From: an uncultured Bacteroidales bacterium
GTDB taxonomy: Bacteria; Bacteroidota; Bacteroidia; Bacteroidales; FEN-979
Length of the DNA: 64,000 nt
Direction: 5' to 3'
Assembly (NCBI GenBank): GCA_903913885.1
Contig: CAIWMX010000125.1
Location: 135,461-199,460, forward strand
Below the pieces are notes generated by a model. That model was given only the letters and a program-made list of their open reading frames with translations. It was not told where the DNA came from and did not search any database. This document shows positions 43,173-52,305 of the stretch, in pieces (within the stretch, counting starts at the first letter, position 1; each line of letters starts with the position of its first letter). Made by a program: the position numbers and the translations under genes.

Positions 43173-44381
43173 ATGACAATGAAGTCAATCCTCAGTAAAA
43201 TTCCGAATGTACAACTTGTCCTGGCATTTTTCCTTTCCCTGGTCCAGGCCGGGTCGATGATCCTGGTATTTATTGATAAAATATCGGAACCGTTCTGGTA
43301 CTACCCCTACTGGTTTGCAACCGGCACTTACCTGCTGCTGGCCGGGATAACCTTCATTCCTTTTTATTCCAGCCATCATACAGGTATCTATAACAACGAT
43401 GGTTCCGAAAATATTAAAACAACCAGGTTAATTCCCCGCCGGTTAAGGATATATATCCTGCTGGCAAATACGGCAATTTTCCTCATTATACTGGCTATGG
43501 TCACCGTGAAATTAGAATCCCACAAGGAAAAACAGCATATACTGCCACCCTGGGCCAGCCTGAACGGGTTTTTTACTGGTGCCCGGGCGGCCAATGCCGG
43601 CATGCACCTGCTGCCGAACGACAAAATAAAAGTCAGGTGGGAACTGGTTGATAATTTCTGTTCGCTGTCGGCCAAAAAGGATATGCTTAACAACCTTTCT
43701 GTTTCGCCCGACAATGAAATCACCGGCCGGATCTTGTCCGGCCAGGGAAAAAAGCTACATAACCAGGATGATGAATATTACGACCGGATCTATGACTTCC
43801 TGTGCAGCCAAAGTAAAAAATTAAACCATAAAGATTACCTTAACCGGCTGGGCGCCTCAAAATATGATGCAAACCTGGTTGACCTGGCAAAACAATACCC
43901 GAAGATCGTGAATGACCTTTGTTTTTCAAAGGAAATCTATCAGAAAATGTCACCGGAAGAGCAGGTCATCGTGCAGCAATACTTTATCAGGTATATCGGC
44001 CAGTGGGTCTTTAAGTTAAGGTTAACCGTTGACAACACCGCAGGCAGCAAGGATATTCAAGTCTATAAATTCAGGTATGATATAACCGCGACCGGGGTTT
44101 TTAAATCCGTGCTGGTCCCTTCCGCCTTCCCAACCTACTCGCTGACCATTCCATATAAAAAAGGGATCGTTGAATTCTCCTTTGCAACGCAGGGAGATGA
44201 AATCGCTGTTGAAAAGGGACGATCGAAAACCTTCGACCTGGTGCTGGGCGCCGGCAAAGATGCGCCCAGGGCCGCCACCTGGGACGGCACCGTCAGCCTT
44301 GTTTCAAACAAAGGGGATATCCTGGTTGGCAGGTTAAGCCTGATGTTGAATAATCCATATAAGGTGAATGACAGGAAATAA
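43173..44381 (+). CDS. Three-TM membrane protein of unknown function
   Basis: A 402-residue protein I do not recognise. Three hydrophobic helices lie near residues 13-34, 47-66 and 92-113, followed by a ~290-residue soluble part. With three helices the soluble part may sit on the periplasmic side if the N-terminus is inside; topology is uncertain. The soluble region has a mixed helical stretch (YDRIYDFLCSQSKKLNHKDYLNRLG) and a C-terminal beta-rich stretch (WVFKLRLTVDN ... IVEFSFATQGDEI ... FDLVLGAG) like an Ig-type sandwich. It is the first gene of the unit that encodes two WD40-caspase proteins (gap 73 bases), so it could be a membrane partner or target. Confidence 0.8.
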   Translation: MTMKSILSKIPNVQLVLAFFLSLVQAGSMILVFIDKISEPFWYYPYWFATGTYLLLAGITFIPFYSSHHTGIYNNDGSENIKTTRLIPRRLRIYILLANTAIFLIILAMVTVKLESHKEKQHILPPWASLNGFFTGARAANAGMHLLPNDKIKVRWELVDNFCSLSAKKDMLNNLSVSPDNEITGRILSGQGKKLHNQDDEYYDRIYDFLCSQSKKLNHKDYLNRLGASKYDANLVDLAKQYPKIVNDLCFSKEIYQKMSPEEQVIVQQYFIRYIGQWVFKLRLTVDNTAGSKDIQVYKFRYDITATGVFKSVLVPSAFPTYSLTIPYKKGIVEFSFATQGDEIAVEKGRSKTFDLVLGAGKDAPRAATWDGTVSLVSNKGDILVGRLSLMLNNPYKVNDRK

Positions 44382-44454
44382 TTTTTGAACAGCACATGTG
44401 ATGGAGCAGCAAAGGGTGAACAGTAACAGAATAAACGAGTTAATAGAGCTCATT

Positions 44455-47343
44455 ATGAAAAACACTTTCCTGTTTTTCCTGTTCTTTCTTTGTTCGTTTT
44501 CCTTTTTAAATTGTTCGCACCCCAGACCTTCCCCCCCTAAGCCATCCCCCCCCATCCTTACCCTCAATACTCAAATGCATACCGGAACGATGCGCCGCAT
44601 TTCTACAGATGCATCAGGCAAATACCTGGTGACTGCCAGTGATGATAAGACAGCAAAACTCTGGGACGCCACAAGGGGAGATTATATCCGCACCTACCAT
44701 GTTCCCATCGACAAAGGCGATGAAGGAAAACTCTTTGCGTGTGCCCTGAGCCCTGATGGAGCAACCGTAGCACTCGGAGGATGGACCGGGGTTACCTGGT
44801 TTCAAAATTATTCCATCTATATTTTCAACGCCCGGACCGGAGCGATGATTAAGCGAATTGCCGGATTACCTAATATGATCGAGGACCTTGAATTTTCACC
44901 GGATGGAGGTTTTCTTGCTGCAGCTACCGGTGGAGGGAGCGGAATATTTGTTTATCGGACAAGTGGTTGGAGTCTCTTCAAAACCCTAACCGGTTACAAG
45001 GAGGATTCCTATAATGTATGCTTTGATCATACTGGAAGGCTTGCCACTTTGTGTAATGACGGCAAGGTGCGTCTCTATAATAGATTCTTCAACATGACAA
45101 CCCATACAAGTCAACTGGCCGGAAGGAAACCATTTTCAATTTCCTTCAGTCCTGATGGGAATAAACTGGCAATTGGTTATGACGACTCGCCCGTAATTGA
45201 AGTCTTAGACGGGAATACCTTGCGTTTGCTTTACCGGCCGGATAATACCAAGGCAAACTCGGTTGACAACAGGATTGAAATGCTCACCTTTTCATCTAAT
45301 GGAGCTTTCTTATATGGTGGTGGTTTATATGCGAAAACAGGCGACGGGAAGTGGAAGTTTCAGATCCGATGCTGGAAGGCTGAAGGCATGGGGAGTTATT
45401 TTGATACTGATGCTGGCAAGAACAGTATAATGGATATTAGAAGTTTACCTGGCGGGGATATCCTCTTTTGCGCCAGCTATCCCGATTTTGGCAGAATAAC
45501 AGCAACAGGCAGTAAACTATATTATAAGCAGGCCGAAACAACTGACTTTGTTTCAACTGACAATATACACCTGAAAACAAACGCTTCCGGCAATCTCCTT
45601 TCATTTAAATCATTGGGGAAATATGCTGTGCGCTTTTCAGTGAGTGAGAAAAACCTTGGTCCCTATGCAAGTTTTGCTAACGAAGAATCATTCACAAGCA
45701 AATCGCTTAATCTGACAATAACCGATTGGAAATTTAAATCCACCCCAAAAATAAACGGAAAACAAATTTCCTGTCTGGCCAAAGATGAAATATCTAACTG
45801 TGTAGATATTTCAAAAGCCAACAAAAACATCACTTTAGGCACTGCCTGGAATGTATATTGCCTCAATGCGCTTGGTGAAAAAATGTGGGAAATACCAGCA
45901 CCAGGATACGCCAGTGAATTAAAAATTACCGGAAATGGCAAAGCAGTGATTGTTGCATTTAACGATGGCACCATCCGTTGGTACAGGATGAGCGACGGCA
46001 GGGAATTGCTTGCCCTTTATGCCCACCCCGACAACAAACGCTGGGTGCTGTGGACCCCTTCGGGGTATTACGATTGCAGTGCGGGCGCCGAAATTCTGAT
46101 CGGCTGGCATATCAACAACGGGGCCGACCGGGAGGCAAGTTATTATCCCGTCTCAAAATTCCGCGGCACCTACTACCGGCCCGATGTGATCAGCAACATC
46201 CTCGTAACGCTTGACGAAGGCAAAGCCGTGCGCCTGGCTAACTTTGAAAACAACCGGAAGCCGCAGAATACAGATATCACCGGGATGCTGCCCCCTGGGG
46301 TGAATATCGGCTTCCCGCTGCCGGGACAGCAGGTTACTGAAAGAACGGTAACGCTGAAATACATACTGCAGTCACCCAACAAAGAACCGGTCATTTCAGT
46401 TAAAGCCTACGTCAACGGCCGGCCGGCCGCAACACAGACTGTTCTGAAACCAGCTGGCCAGCTGCAGAAGATCACCCTCACTATTCCCGAAAATGACTGC
46501 AAGGTCTCCCTTGTTGCTGAAAACCGTTTCGGGTACAGCGATCCGGCCATCGTGAACCTCGTTTGGAAGGGAAGGAATACGGATGCAGAAATTTTTTACC
46601 CCAAACTCTACCTGGTCGCTATTGGCGTGACCAGGTATGACAACCCAGGTTTCAGACTGAAATACGCCGCGAAAGACGCCCGGGATTTTGCCGCCTCCTT
46701 AAAATCACAGGAAGGCGTGCTTTACAGCAAAGTTGTTGCCAAAATCCTTACTGATCACCAGGCTACCAAAGACAACATCCTTGATGCGCTTGAGTGGCTG
46801 CAGAAGGAGACCACCAGCCGCGATGTGGCGGTCATCTACCTTTCGGGGCACGGGGTGAGCGACAACACCGGGGTGTTTTATTATCTCCCGGTGAATGCGG
46901 ACATGAAATCCATGAAACGCACCTGCCTGATGTTCGGTGATATTAGAACCACCACCCGGTCGGTGGCCGGCAAGATGCTCCTGTTTGTGGATGCCTGCCA
47001 TTCGGGGGATGTGATGGGCAGGAACCGCGGATACAAGGCGCCTGACATTCCTGCCCTCGCGAATGAACTGTCGTCGGCCGAAAACGGCGTAGTGGTCTTC
47101 ACCTCCTGCACCGGCAGGCAATTTTCGATCGAAGATCCTTCATGGAGCAACGGGGCCTTCACCAGGGCCCTTGTAGAGGGGATCGGGGGTAAGGCCGACC
47201 TTTTAAAAAAAGGAAAGATAACGGTGAAGAGCCTTGATCTCTATGTGGCCGAACGCGTCAAGGATCTTACCCACGGAAAGCAATCACCCACAGCCATCAT
47301 CCCCGAAAGTGTGCCTGATTTCCCGATTGCGGCTGTAAAATAA
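44455..47343 (+). CDS. Exported WD40-caspase (C14) protein, copy 1
   Basis: A 962-residue protein with an N-terminal signal (MKNTFLFFLFFLCSFSFLNC) that looks like a lipoprotein signal with Cys at 20, then a Pro/Ser-rich linker. Residues ~40-500 are WD40-type blades (TASDDKTAKLWDAT, CALSPDGATVALGGW, ISFSPDGNKLAIGYD). An Ig-like strand region follows (VTLKYILQSPNKEPVISVKAY). The caspase domain occupies the last ~250 residues, with catalytic His799 in VIYLSGHGVSDN and Cys848 in LLFVDACHSGD. The start at 44455 is chosen because earlier codons (from GTG 44398) give no signal. Most bacterial caspases are cytosolic; an exported or lipid-anchored one with a WD40 propeller is unusual. Substrate and trigger unknown. 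Confidence 0.93.
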   Translation: MKNTFLFFLFFLCSFSFLNCSHPRPSPPKPSPPILTLNTQMHTGTMRRISTDASGKYLVTASDDKTAKLWDATRGDYIRTYHVPIDKGDEGKLFACALSPDGATVALGGWTGVTWFQNYSIYIFNARTGAMIKRIAGLPNMIEDLEFSPDGGFLAAATGGGSGIFVYRTSGWSLFKTLTGYKEDSYNVCFDHTGRLATLCNDGKVRLYNRFFNMTTHTSQLAGRKPFSISFSPDGNKLAIGYDDSPVIEVLDGNTLRLLYRPDNTKANSVDNRIEMLTFSSNGAFLYGGGLYAKTGDGKWKFQIRCWKAEGMGSYFDTDAGKNSIMDIRSLPGGDILFCASYPDFGRITATGSKLYYKQAETTDFVSTDNIHLKTNASGNLLSFKSLGKYAVRFSVSEKNLGPYASFANEESFTSKSLNLTITDWKFKSTPKINGKQISCLAKDEISNCVDISKANKNITLGTAWNVYCLNALGEKMWEIPAPGYASELKITGNGKAVIVAFNDGTIRWYRMSDGRELLALYAHPDNKRWVLWTPSGYYDCSAGAEILIGWHINNGADREASYYPVSKFRGTYYRPDVISNILVTLDEGKAVRLANFENNRKPQNTDITGMLPPGVNIGFPLPGQQVTERTVTLKYILQSPNKEPVISVKAYVNGRPAATQTVLKPAGQLQKITLTIPENDCKVSLVAENRFGYSDPAIVNLVWKGRNTDAEIFYPKLYLVAIGVTRYDNPGFRLKYAAKDARDFAASLKSQEGVLYSKVVAKILTDHQATKDNILDALEWLQKETTSRDVAVIYLSGHGVSDNTGVFYYLPVNADMKSMKRTCLMFGDIRTTTRSVAGKMLLFVDACHSGDVMGRNRGYKAPDIPALANELSSAENGVVVFTSCTGRQFSIEDPSWSNGAFTRALVEGIGGKADLLKKGKITVKSLDLYVAERVKDLTHGKQSPTAIIPESVPDFPIAAVK

Positions 47344-47357
47344 GATAAATCAACACC

Positions 47358-50264
47358 ATGAATAAAACTGCCCATATTACTAAAATCCTGAAAATAGTTG
47401 TTGTTCTGGTTCTGTTTTTTCAAGGTTCATTTTTCCATGTTCCCGGTTGCCTTGCCCAGCCTTCAACCCCCTTCCTCACCCTCAACACTCAAATGCATAC
47501 GGGAACAATTGAACGAATTTCTATTGATGCATCTGGAAAATATCTGCTCACTGCCAGTGATGATAAAACCGCAAAACTCTGGGATGCCACAACAGGAGAT
47601 CTTATCCGCACATACCGGATTCCCATCGACAAAGGCAATGCAGGTAAACTCTTTTCCTGCGCCCTGAGCCCTGACGGGACAATGGTCGCACTTGGTGGAT
47701 GGACCGGGGATGGTTGGCTTCATAATTGCTCAATTTATATTTTCAACGCCCACACCGGTACAATGATTAAGAGAATTGCCAGGGTACCTAATGTGATTTG
47801 CGATCTTGAGTTTTCACCGGATGGAGGCTACCTTGCTGCATCTATAAGCAGAGGTAACGGAATAATTATTTACCTGACAAACGGTTGGAGCCTGTTCAAA
47901 TCACTGACTGATTATAAGGAGGACTCCTACAATGTATGCTTTGACCAAACTGGCCGGCTCGCCACTGTTTGTTACGACGGCAAGGTTCGTCTTTATGACA
48001 GATTCTTTAACCTGATCAACCAGACAAATCAGCTGGCAGGAAGCCAGCCGTTTTCGATCGCATTCAGCCCTGATGGCAATAAACTGGCTGTGGGTTATGA
48101 GGACTCGCCGGTAATAGAAGTTTTAGATGGTAAGTCCTTGCGTTTGCTTTACAGGCCTGACATCACCGGCGCAACCTCGACTTATAACAGAATTGGAATC
48201 CTTAGCTTTTCATACGATGGAGCGTATCTGTACGGAGGAGGTAACAATAGGAAATTCAGTAACAATTGTTTGAGGTTTCAGATCCGTTGCTGGAAGGATG
48301 CGGGCAGAGGGAGTTATCTTGATATAGATGGTGGTTATAGTGGACTTTTTGACATTAAATCCTTGCCTGGCGGGGATATCCTCTTTGCCAGCAGCTTTCC
48401 CGATTTTGGCAGAATATCAGCAACAGGGAATAAACAATATAATAAAAAGGCGGAAACAAATACCTATGCTACACACGATAAATCGCATCTGAAAACCGAT
48501 GAATCTGGCAGTATAATTGCTTTTAAATCACATGGAAAAGATGCAATATGCTTTTCGATAACTGAGAAAAAAATAAGTCCCTACACAAGTTTTACTAACG
48601 AAGCATCATTCACAGACAAATCGGGTAACCTGTCTATATCCGATTGGGATGATAATCCCACACCAAAACTCAATGGTAAAACCCTCTCCTTTATTGAGAA
48701 AAATGAAATTGCTCAAAGTGTAGATATTTCAAAAGTCCAAAATAACATCATCCTGGGAACTGATTGGAATTTATATTGCCTCGATGGTGCCGGCGAAAAA
48801 AAATGGGAAATCCCAGGACCAGGATGCGCCTGGGCAGTAAAAATTACGGGAAACGGCAAAGCGGTGATTGCAGCATTTGGCGATGGCACCATCCGCTGGT
48901 ACAGGATGAGCGACGGCAAGGAGTTGCTGGCCCTCTTTGCCCACCCCGACAACAAACGCTGGGTGCTCTGGGCTCCCTCGGGGTATTACGACTGCAGCGA
49001 AGGCGCAGAGGACCTGATCGGCTGGCATATCGATAATGGGTTCGACCATGAGGCAAATTATTACCCTGTTTCGAAATTCCGCAGCACTTACTACCGCCCC
49101 GATGTAATCAGCAACATCCTCGAAACGCTTGACGAAGACGAGGCCCTGCGCCTGGCAAACCTTGAAAACAACCGGAAAATGCAAAAAACCGATATCACCC
49201 GCATGCTGCCCCCTGGCGTGAACATCAGCTACCCGCTTCAGGGACAGGAGGTGATTGCCAAATCGGTAACGCTTAAATACATGCTGCAATTACCCAACAA
49301 TGAACCGGTCATTTCCGTTAAGGCCTTCATCAATGGCCGGCCGGCCGTAACACAGACTGTCCTGAAACCTGCCGGCCAACAACAGCAGATCACCCTCACG
49401 ATTCCTGAAAATGATTGCAAGATCTCCCTGGTCGCCGAAAACCGGTTTGGTTACAGCGACCCGGCCATTGTGAGCCTGGTATGGAAAGGCAGGAACGAGG
49501 CCGAAGAAATGGCCAAACCCAGGCTCTATATCGTCGCCATAGGAATAAGTGACTATAAGGATACCAATTACAGGCTGATGTTCGGGGCAAAAGACGCCCG
49601 TGACTTTGCCGCTGCCTTTGCCCCCCAGAAAGGTCAACTTTACAGCAATGTAATAACAAAAATACTCACCGATAAAAATGCAACACGCGACAGCATTGTT
49701 GATGCGCTCGAATGGCTCCGGAAAGAGACCACCAGCAGGGATGTGGCTGTTTTATTTCTTTCAGGACATGGGGTGAGGGACAATACCGGCGAGTTTTGTT
49801 TTCTCCCGGTGAACGCCGACCTGGACCATATTTTGCGAACCTGCGTGATGTCGGAAGAAATTAATAAAATAACAGGAAACGTTCCCGGGAAAATGCTTCT
49901 GTTCATCGATGCATGTCATTCAGGCTATCTGCCTGGTAAAGGACGCAAGTTGAAATCGCCTGACATTCCTGCGTTGGTAAATGAGTTAATCTCCGCCGAA
50001 AACGGAACGATGGTAATCTTCGCCTCCTCCACCGGCAACCAGTACTCTATTGAAGATCGTTCGTGGGGCAACGGGGCTTTTACAAAAGCGCTGGTCGAAG
50101 GAATAAAGGGCAGGGCCAGCCTGTTCCGGCAGAATAAGGTCACCGTGTTAAGCCTTGGCACTTATATGGCCGAACGGGTCAAAGTACTGACCGGGGGAAA
50201 TCAAACGCCAACCTTCACTCCTTCCGGGGGATCTGACTACCCGATTGCGGTTGTAAAGCCATAA
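47358..50264 (+). CDS. Exported WD40-caspase (C14) protein, copy 2
   Basis: A 968-residue paralogue of the preceding gene, 14 bases downstream, with the same architecture end to end. The signal is different (LKIVVVLVLFFQGSFFHVPGCLAQP): either a signal-peptidase I site after LAQ or a lipobox-like Cys. WD40 blades start at NTQMHTGTIERISIDASGKY, nearly identical to copy 1. The caspase domain keeps both catalytic residues (His804 in VLFLSGHGVRDN; Cys853 in LLFIDACHSGY). Conservation is high in the first blades, the YYDC segment and the caspase core, and lower in the region about residues 280-460. The tandem copies have probably diverged in their recognition part while keeping catalysis. Confidence 0.93.
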   Translation: MNKTAHITKILKIVVVLVLFFQGSFFHVPGCLAQPSTPFLTLNTQMHTGTIERISIDASGKYLLTASDDKTAKLWDATTGDLIRTYRIPIDKGNAGKLFSCALSPDGTMVALGGWTGDGWLHNCSIYIFNAHTGTMIKRIARVPNVICDLEFSPDGGYLAASISRGNGIIIYLTNGWSLFKSLTDYKEDSYNVCFDQTGRLATVCYDGKVRLYDRFFNLINQTNQLAGSQPFSIAFSPDGNKLAVGYEDSPVIEVLDGKSLRLLYRPDITGATSTYNRIGILSFSYDGAYLYGGGNNRKFSNNCLRFQIRCWKDAGRGSYLDIDGGYSGLFDIKSLPGGDILFASSFPDFGRISATGNKQYNKKAETNTYATHDKSHLKTDESGSIIAFKSHGKDAICFSITEKKISPYTSFTNEASFTDKSGNLSISDWDDNPTPKLNGKTLSFIEKNEIAQSVDISKVQNNIILGTDWNLYCLDGAGEKKWEIPGPGCAWAVKITGNGKAVIAAFGDGTIRWYRMSDGKELLALFAHPDNKRWVLWAPSGYYDCSEGAEDLIGWHIDNGFDHEANYYPVSKFRSTYYRPDVISNILETLDEDEALRLANLENNRKMQKTDITRMLPPGVNISYPLQGQEVIAKSVTLKYMLQLPNNEPVISVKAFINGRPAVTQTVLKPAGQQQQITLTIPENDCKISLVAENRFGYSDPAIVSLVWKGRNEAEEMAKPRLYIVAIGISDYKDTNYRLMFGAKDARDFAAAFAPQKGQLYSNVITKILTDKNATRDSIVDALEWLRKETTSRDVAVLFLSGHGVRDNTGEFCFLPVNADLDHILRTCVMSEEINKITGNVPGKMLLFIDACHSGYLPGKGRKLKSPDIPALVNELISAENGTMVIFASSTGNQYSIEDRSWGNGAFTKALVEGIKGRASLFRQNKVTVLSLGTYMAERVKVLTGGNQTPTFTPSGGSDYPIAVVKP

Positions 50265-50373
50265 AACAACAACACCCGCTTCCCGGTAACAGGTCACTTC
50301 CCGCACCTGCCAGGGGCCAGGATCAAAAAAAGTCATACAGGCAACTCTGCTGTTGCAACATAACTAAATTTTA

Positions 50374-50381
50374 TATCTTTG
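50374..50381 (+). promoter_or_regulatory. -7 element for acetyl-CoA synthetase
   Basis: TATCTTTG. The ORF-track TTG start at 50379 is part of this box; the ATG at 50400 is 18 bases after it. Confidence 0.75.
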
Positions 50382-50399
50382 GTTACCAAAAAACCGATC

Positions 50400-52301
50400 A
50401 TGGAAACAAAAGCCGACAACGATAGCAATTTCTATTATCCTCCGAAGGATATCCTCAGGAAAGCCAATGTCAAAGATTATGAAACCCTTTACCAGCAATC
50501 CATTGCCGATCGCGAAGGATTCTGGGCAACAGAGGCTAAAAAACTCGACTGGTTTAAAAAATGGGACAAGGTGCTCGACGACACGAAGAAACCCTTTTAC
50601 AAATGGTTTACCGGCGGCAAGATCAACATCGTGTACAATGCCCTTGATCGTCACCAGAAAAATGCCACGCGGAACAAGCTGGCCATCATATGGGAGGGAG
50701 AACCGGGCGATGTGCGCACCTTTTCCTATCACGCCCTGAACCGTGAAGTTTCGAAATTTGCCAACATCCTCAAGGCCATGGGCGCCAAAAAAGGCGATGT
50801 CATCACCATCTACATGCCCCAGATACCCGAACTGGTGATCGCCATGCTGGCGTGCGCCCGCATGGGTGCCGTGCACAGCGTCGTTTACGGGGGCTTCAGC
50901 GTGGAAGCGCTGGCCGAACGGATCCACGATTCTGAAAGCCGGATCCTGATCACGGCCGACGGGGGTTACCGCAGAGGCAAAACAACCAACCTCAAAGCCA
51001 TCGCCAATGAAGCCATGCAACGGTCGGCCACCATCGAGGTTTGCATCACCGTGAAACGCACCGGCGAAGCGTGTTACATGGAAAACGACCGCGATTTCTG
51101 GTACCACGACCTGATGATGATGCCGCTCGACAGCAAGGATTGCAAGACCGAAGTGATGGATTCGGAAGACCCCCTGTTCATCCTCTATACCTCGGGTACA
51201 ACCGGGAAACCTAAAGGGCTCGTCCACACCCATGGCGGGTACGCGGTGTACACGGCGACCACCCACAAATACGTTTTCGACATCAAGGCCGAAGACCGCT
51301 GGTGGTGCGCCGCCGACCCGGGTTGGGTCACCGGCCACAGCTACATTGTTTATGCACCCCTCATCAACGGGGCCACCATCATGATGTACGAGGGGGCGCC
51401 CAACCATCCCTATCCGAACAGGTGGTGGCAGATGATCGAAAAATACGGGATCAACATTCTCTACACCTCGCCTACCGCAATCCGCGGACTGATGCGTTAC
51501 GGCGCATCGTGGGCAAACCGCCACGATCTCAGTTCCCTGAGGCTGCTGGGGTCGGTGGGCGAGCCCATCAACCCGGAGGCCTGGAAATGGTACCACGAAG
51601 TGATCGGCCGAAACAAATGCCCCATCATGGACACCTGGTGGCAAACCGAAACCGGGGGATTTATGATCACCCCCATCCCGGTGATGCCGCTGAAACCGGG
51701 CTCATGCGCCAAGCCTTTCTTCGGGAACGAGATCGCCATTGTCGACGATCACGGCGTTCCCGTTAACCAGGGTGATGAGGGCAACCTCATTATCAAAAAC
51801 CCCTGGCCGGGGATGGCGCGCACCATCCTTCACGATCCCGACCGTTATGTGGAAAAATACTGGGAAAAATACCAGGAACAGGGCTGGTACCTTGCAGGCG
51901 ATTCAGCCCGGCAGGATGCCGATGGCTATTACTGGGTAATCGGCCGTATTGACGATGTGATCAAGGTGAGCGGCTACCGGCTCGGTTCCGCCGAGATTGA
52001 AAGCGCCCTTGTCAGCCACCCGGCCGTGACTGAAGCCGCAGCCATCGCGCTCCCCGACGAACTGCGCGGCAACATCATACACACAACGGTCATCCTGCGC
52101 GAAGGCATTGCCCCCAGCGACAAACTCGCCGATGAACTGAAAACCCACGTTGAAAAGGAGATCGGCCCCATTGCCCGTCCCGCGTTTGTGGTCTTTACCG
52201 ACAAGCTTCCCAAAACCCGGAGCGGGAAAATCATGCGCAGGGTATTGAAGGCTGCTGCACTCGGACTCGACACCGGCGACCTTACTACACTGGAAGAGTA
52301 G
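50400..52301 (+). CDS. acs: Acetyl-CoA synthetase (AMP-forming)
   Basis: Converts acetate, ATP and CoA to acetyl-CoA, for acetate use or recycling. From the ATG at 50400 the protein is 633 aa (normal is about 650). The adenylation motif is YTSGTTGKPKGLVHTHGG, with WWCAADPGWVTGHSYIVY and DTWWQTETGGFMITP. The hinge region reads GRIDDVIKVSGYRLG, and the C-terminus has LPKTRSGKIMRR, whose final Lys before the IMRR is the residue regulated by acetylation in Acs. It has its own promoter and is followed 4 bases later by a T9SS surface protein gene, an odd pairing. Confidence 0.97.
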   Translation: METKADNDSNFYYPPKDILRKANVKDYETLYQQSIADREGFWATEAKKLDWFKKWDKVLDDTKKPFYKWFTGGKINIVYNALDRHQKNATRNKLAIIWEGEPGDVRTFSYHALNREVSKFANILKAMGAKKGDVITIYMPQIPELVIAMLACARMGAVHSVVYGGFSVEALAERIHDSESRILITADGGYRRGKTTNLKAIANEAMQRSATIEVCITVKRTGEACYMENDRDFWYHDLMMMPLDSKDCKTEVMDSEDPLFILYTSGTTGKPKGLVHTHGGYAVYTATTHKYVFDIKAEDRWWCAADPGWVTGHSYIVYAPLINGATIMMYEGAPNHPYPNRWWQMIEKYGINILYTSPTAIRGLMRYGASWANRHDLSSLRLLGSVGEPINPEAWKWYHEVIGRNKCPIMDTWWQTETGGFMITPIPVMPLKPGSCAKPFFGNEIAIVDDHGVPVNQGDEGNLIIKNPWPGMARTILHDPDRYVEKYWEKYQEQGWYLAGDSARQDADGYYWVIGRIDDVIKVSGYRLGSAEIESALVSHPAVTEAAAIALPDELRGNIIHTTVILREGIAPSDKLADELKTHVEKEIGPIARPAFVVFTDKLPKTRSGKIMRRVLKAAALGLDTGDLTTLEE

Positions 52302-52305
52302 CCGC

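Noticed and set aside
44455-50264. Caspase genes considered as a phage-defence (CBASS or similar) system
   Set aside because: Both proteins have export signals and no nucleotide cyclase, TIR, STAND or other defence partner is nearby.
50364-51644. 426-aa minus-strand ORF opposite acs
   Set aside because: Shadow ORF of a strongly codon-biased gene; His/Val/Gly-rich translation without family features.
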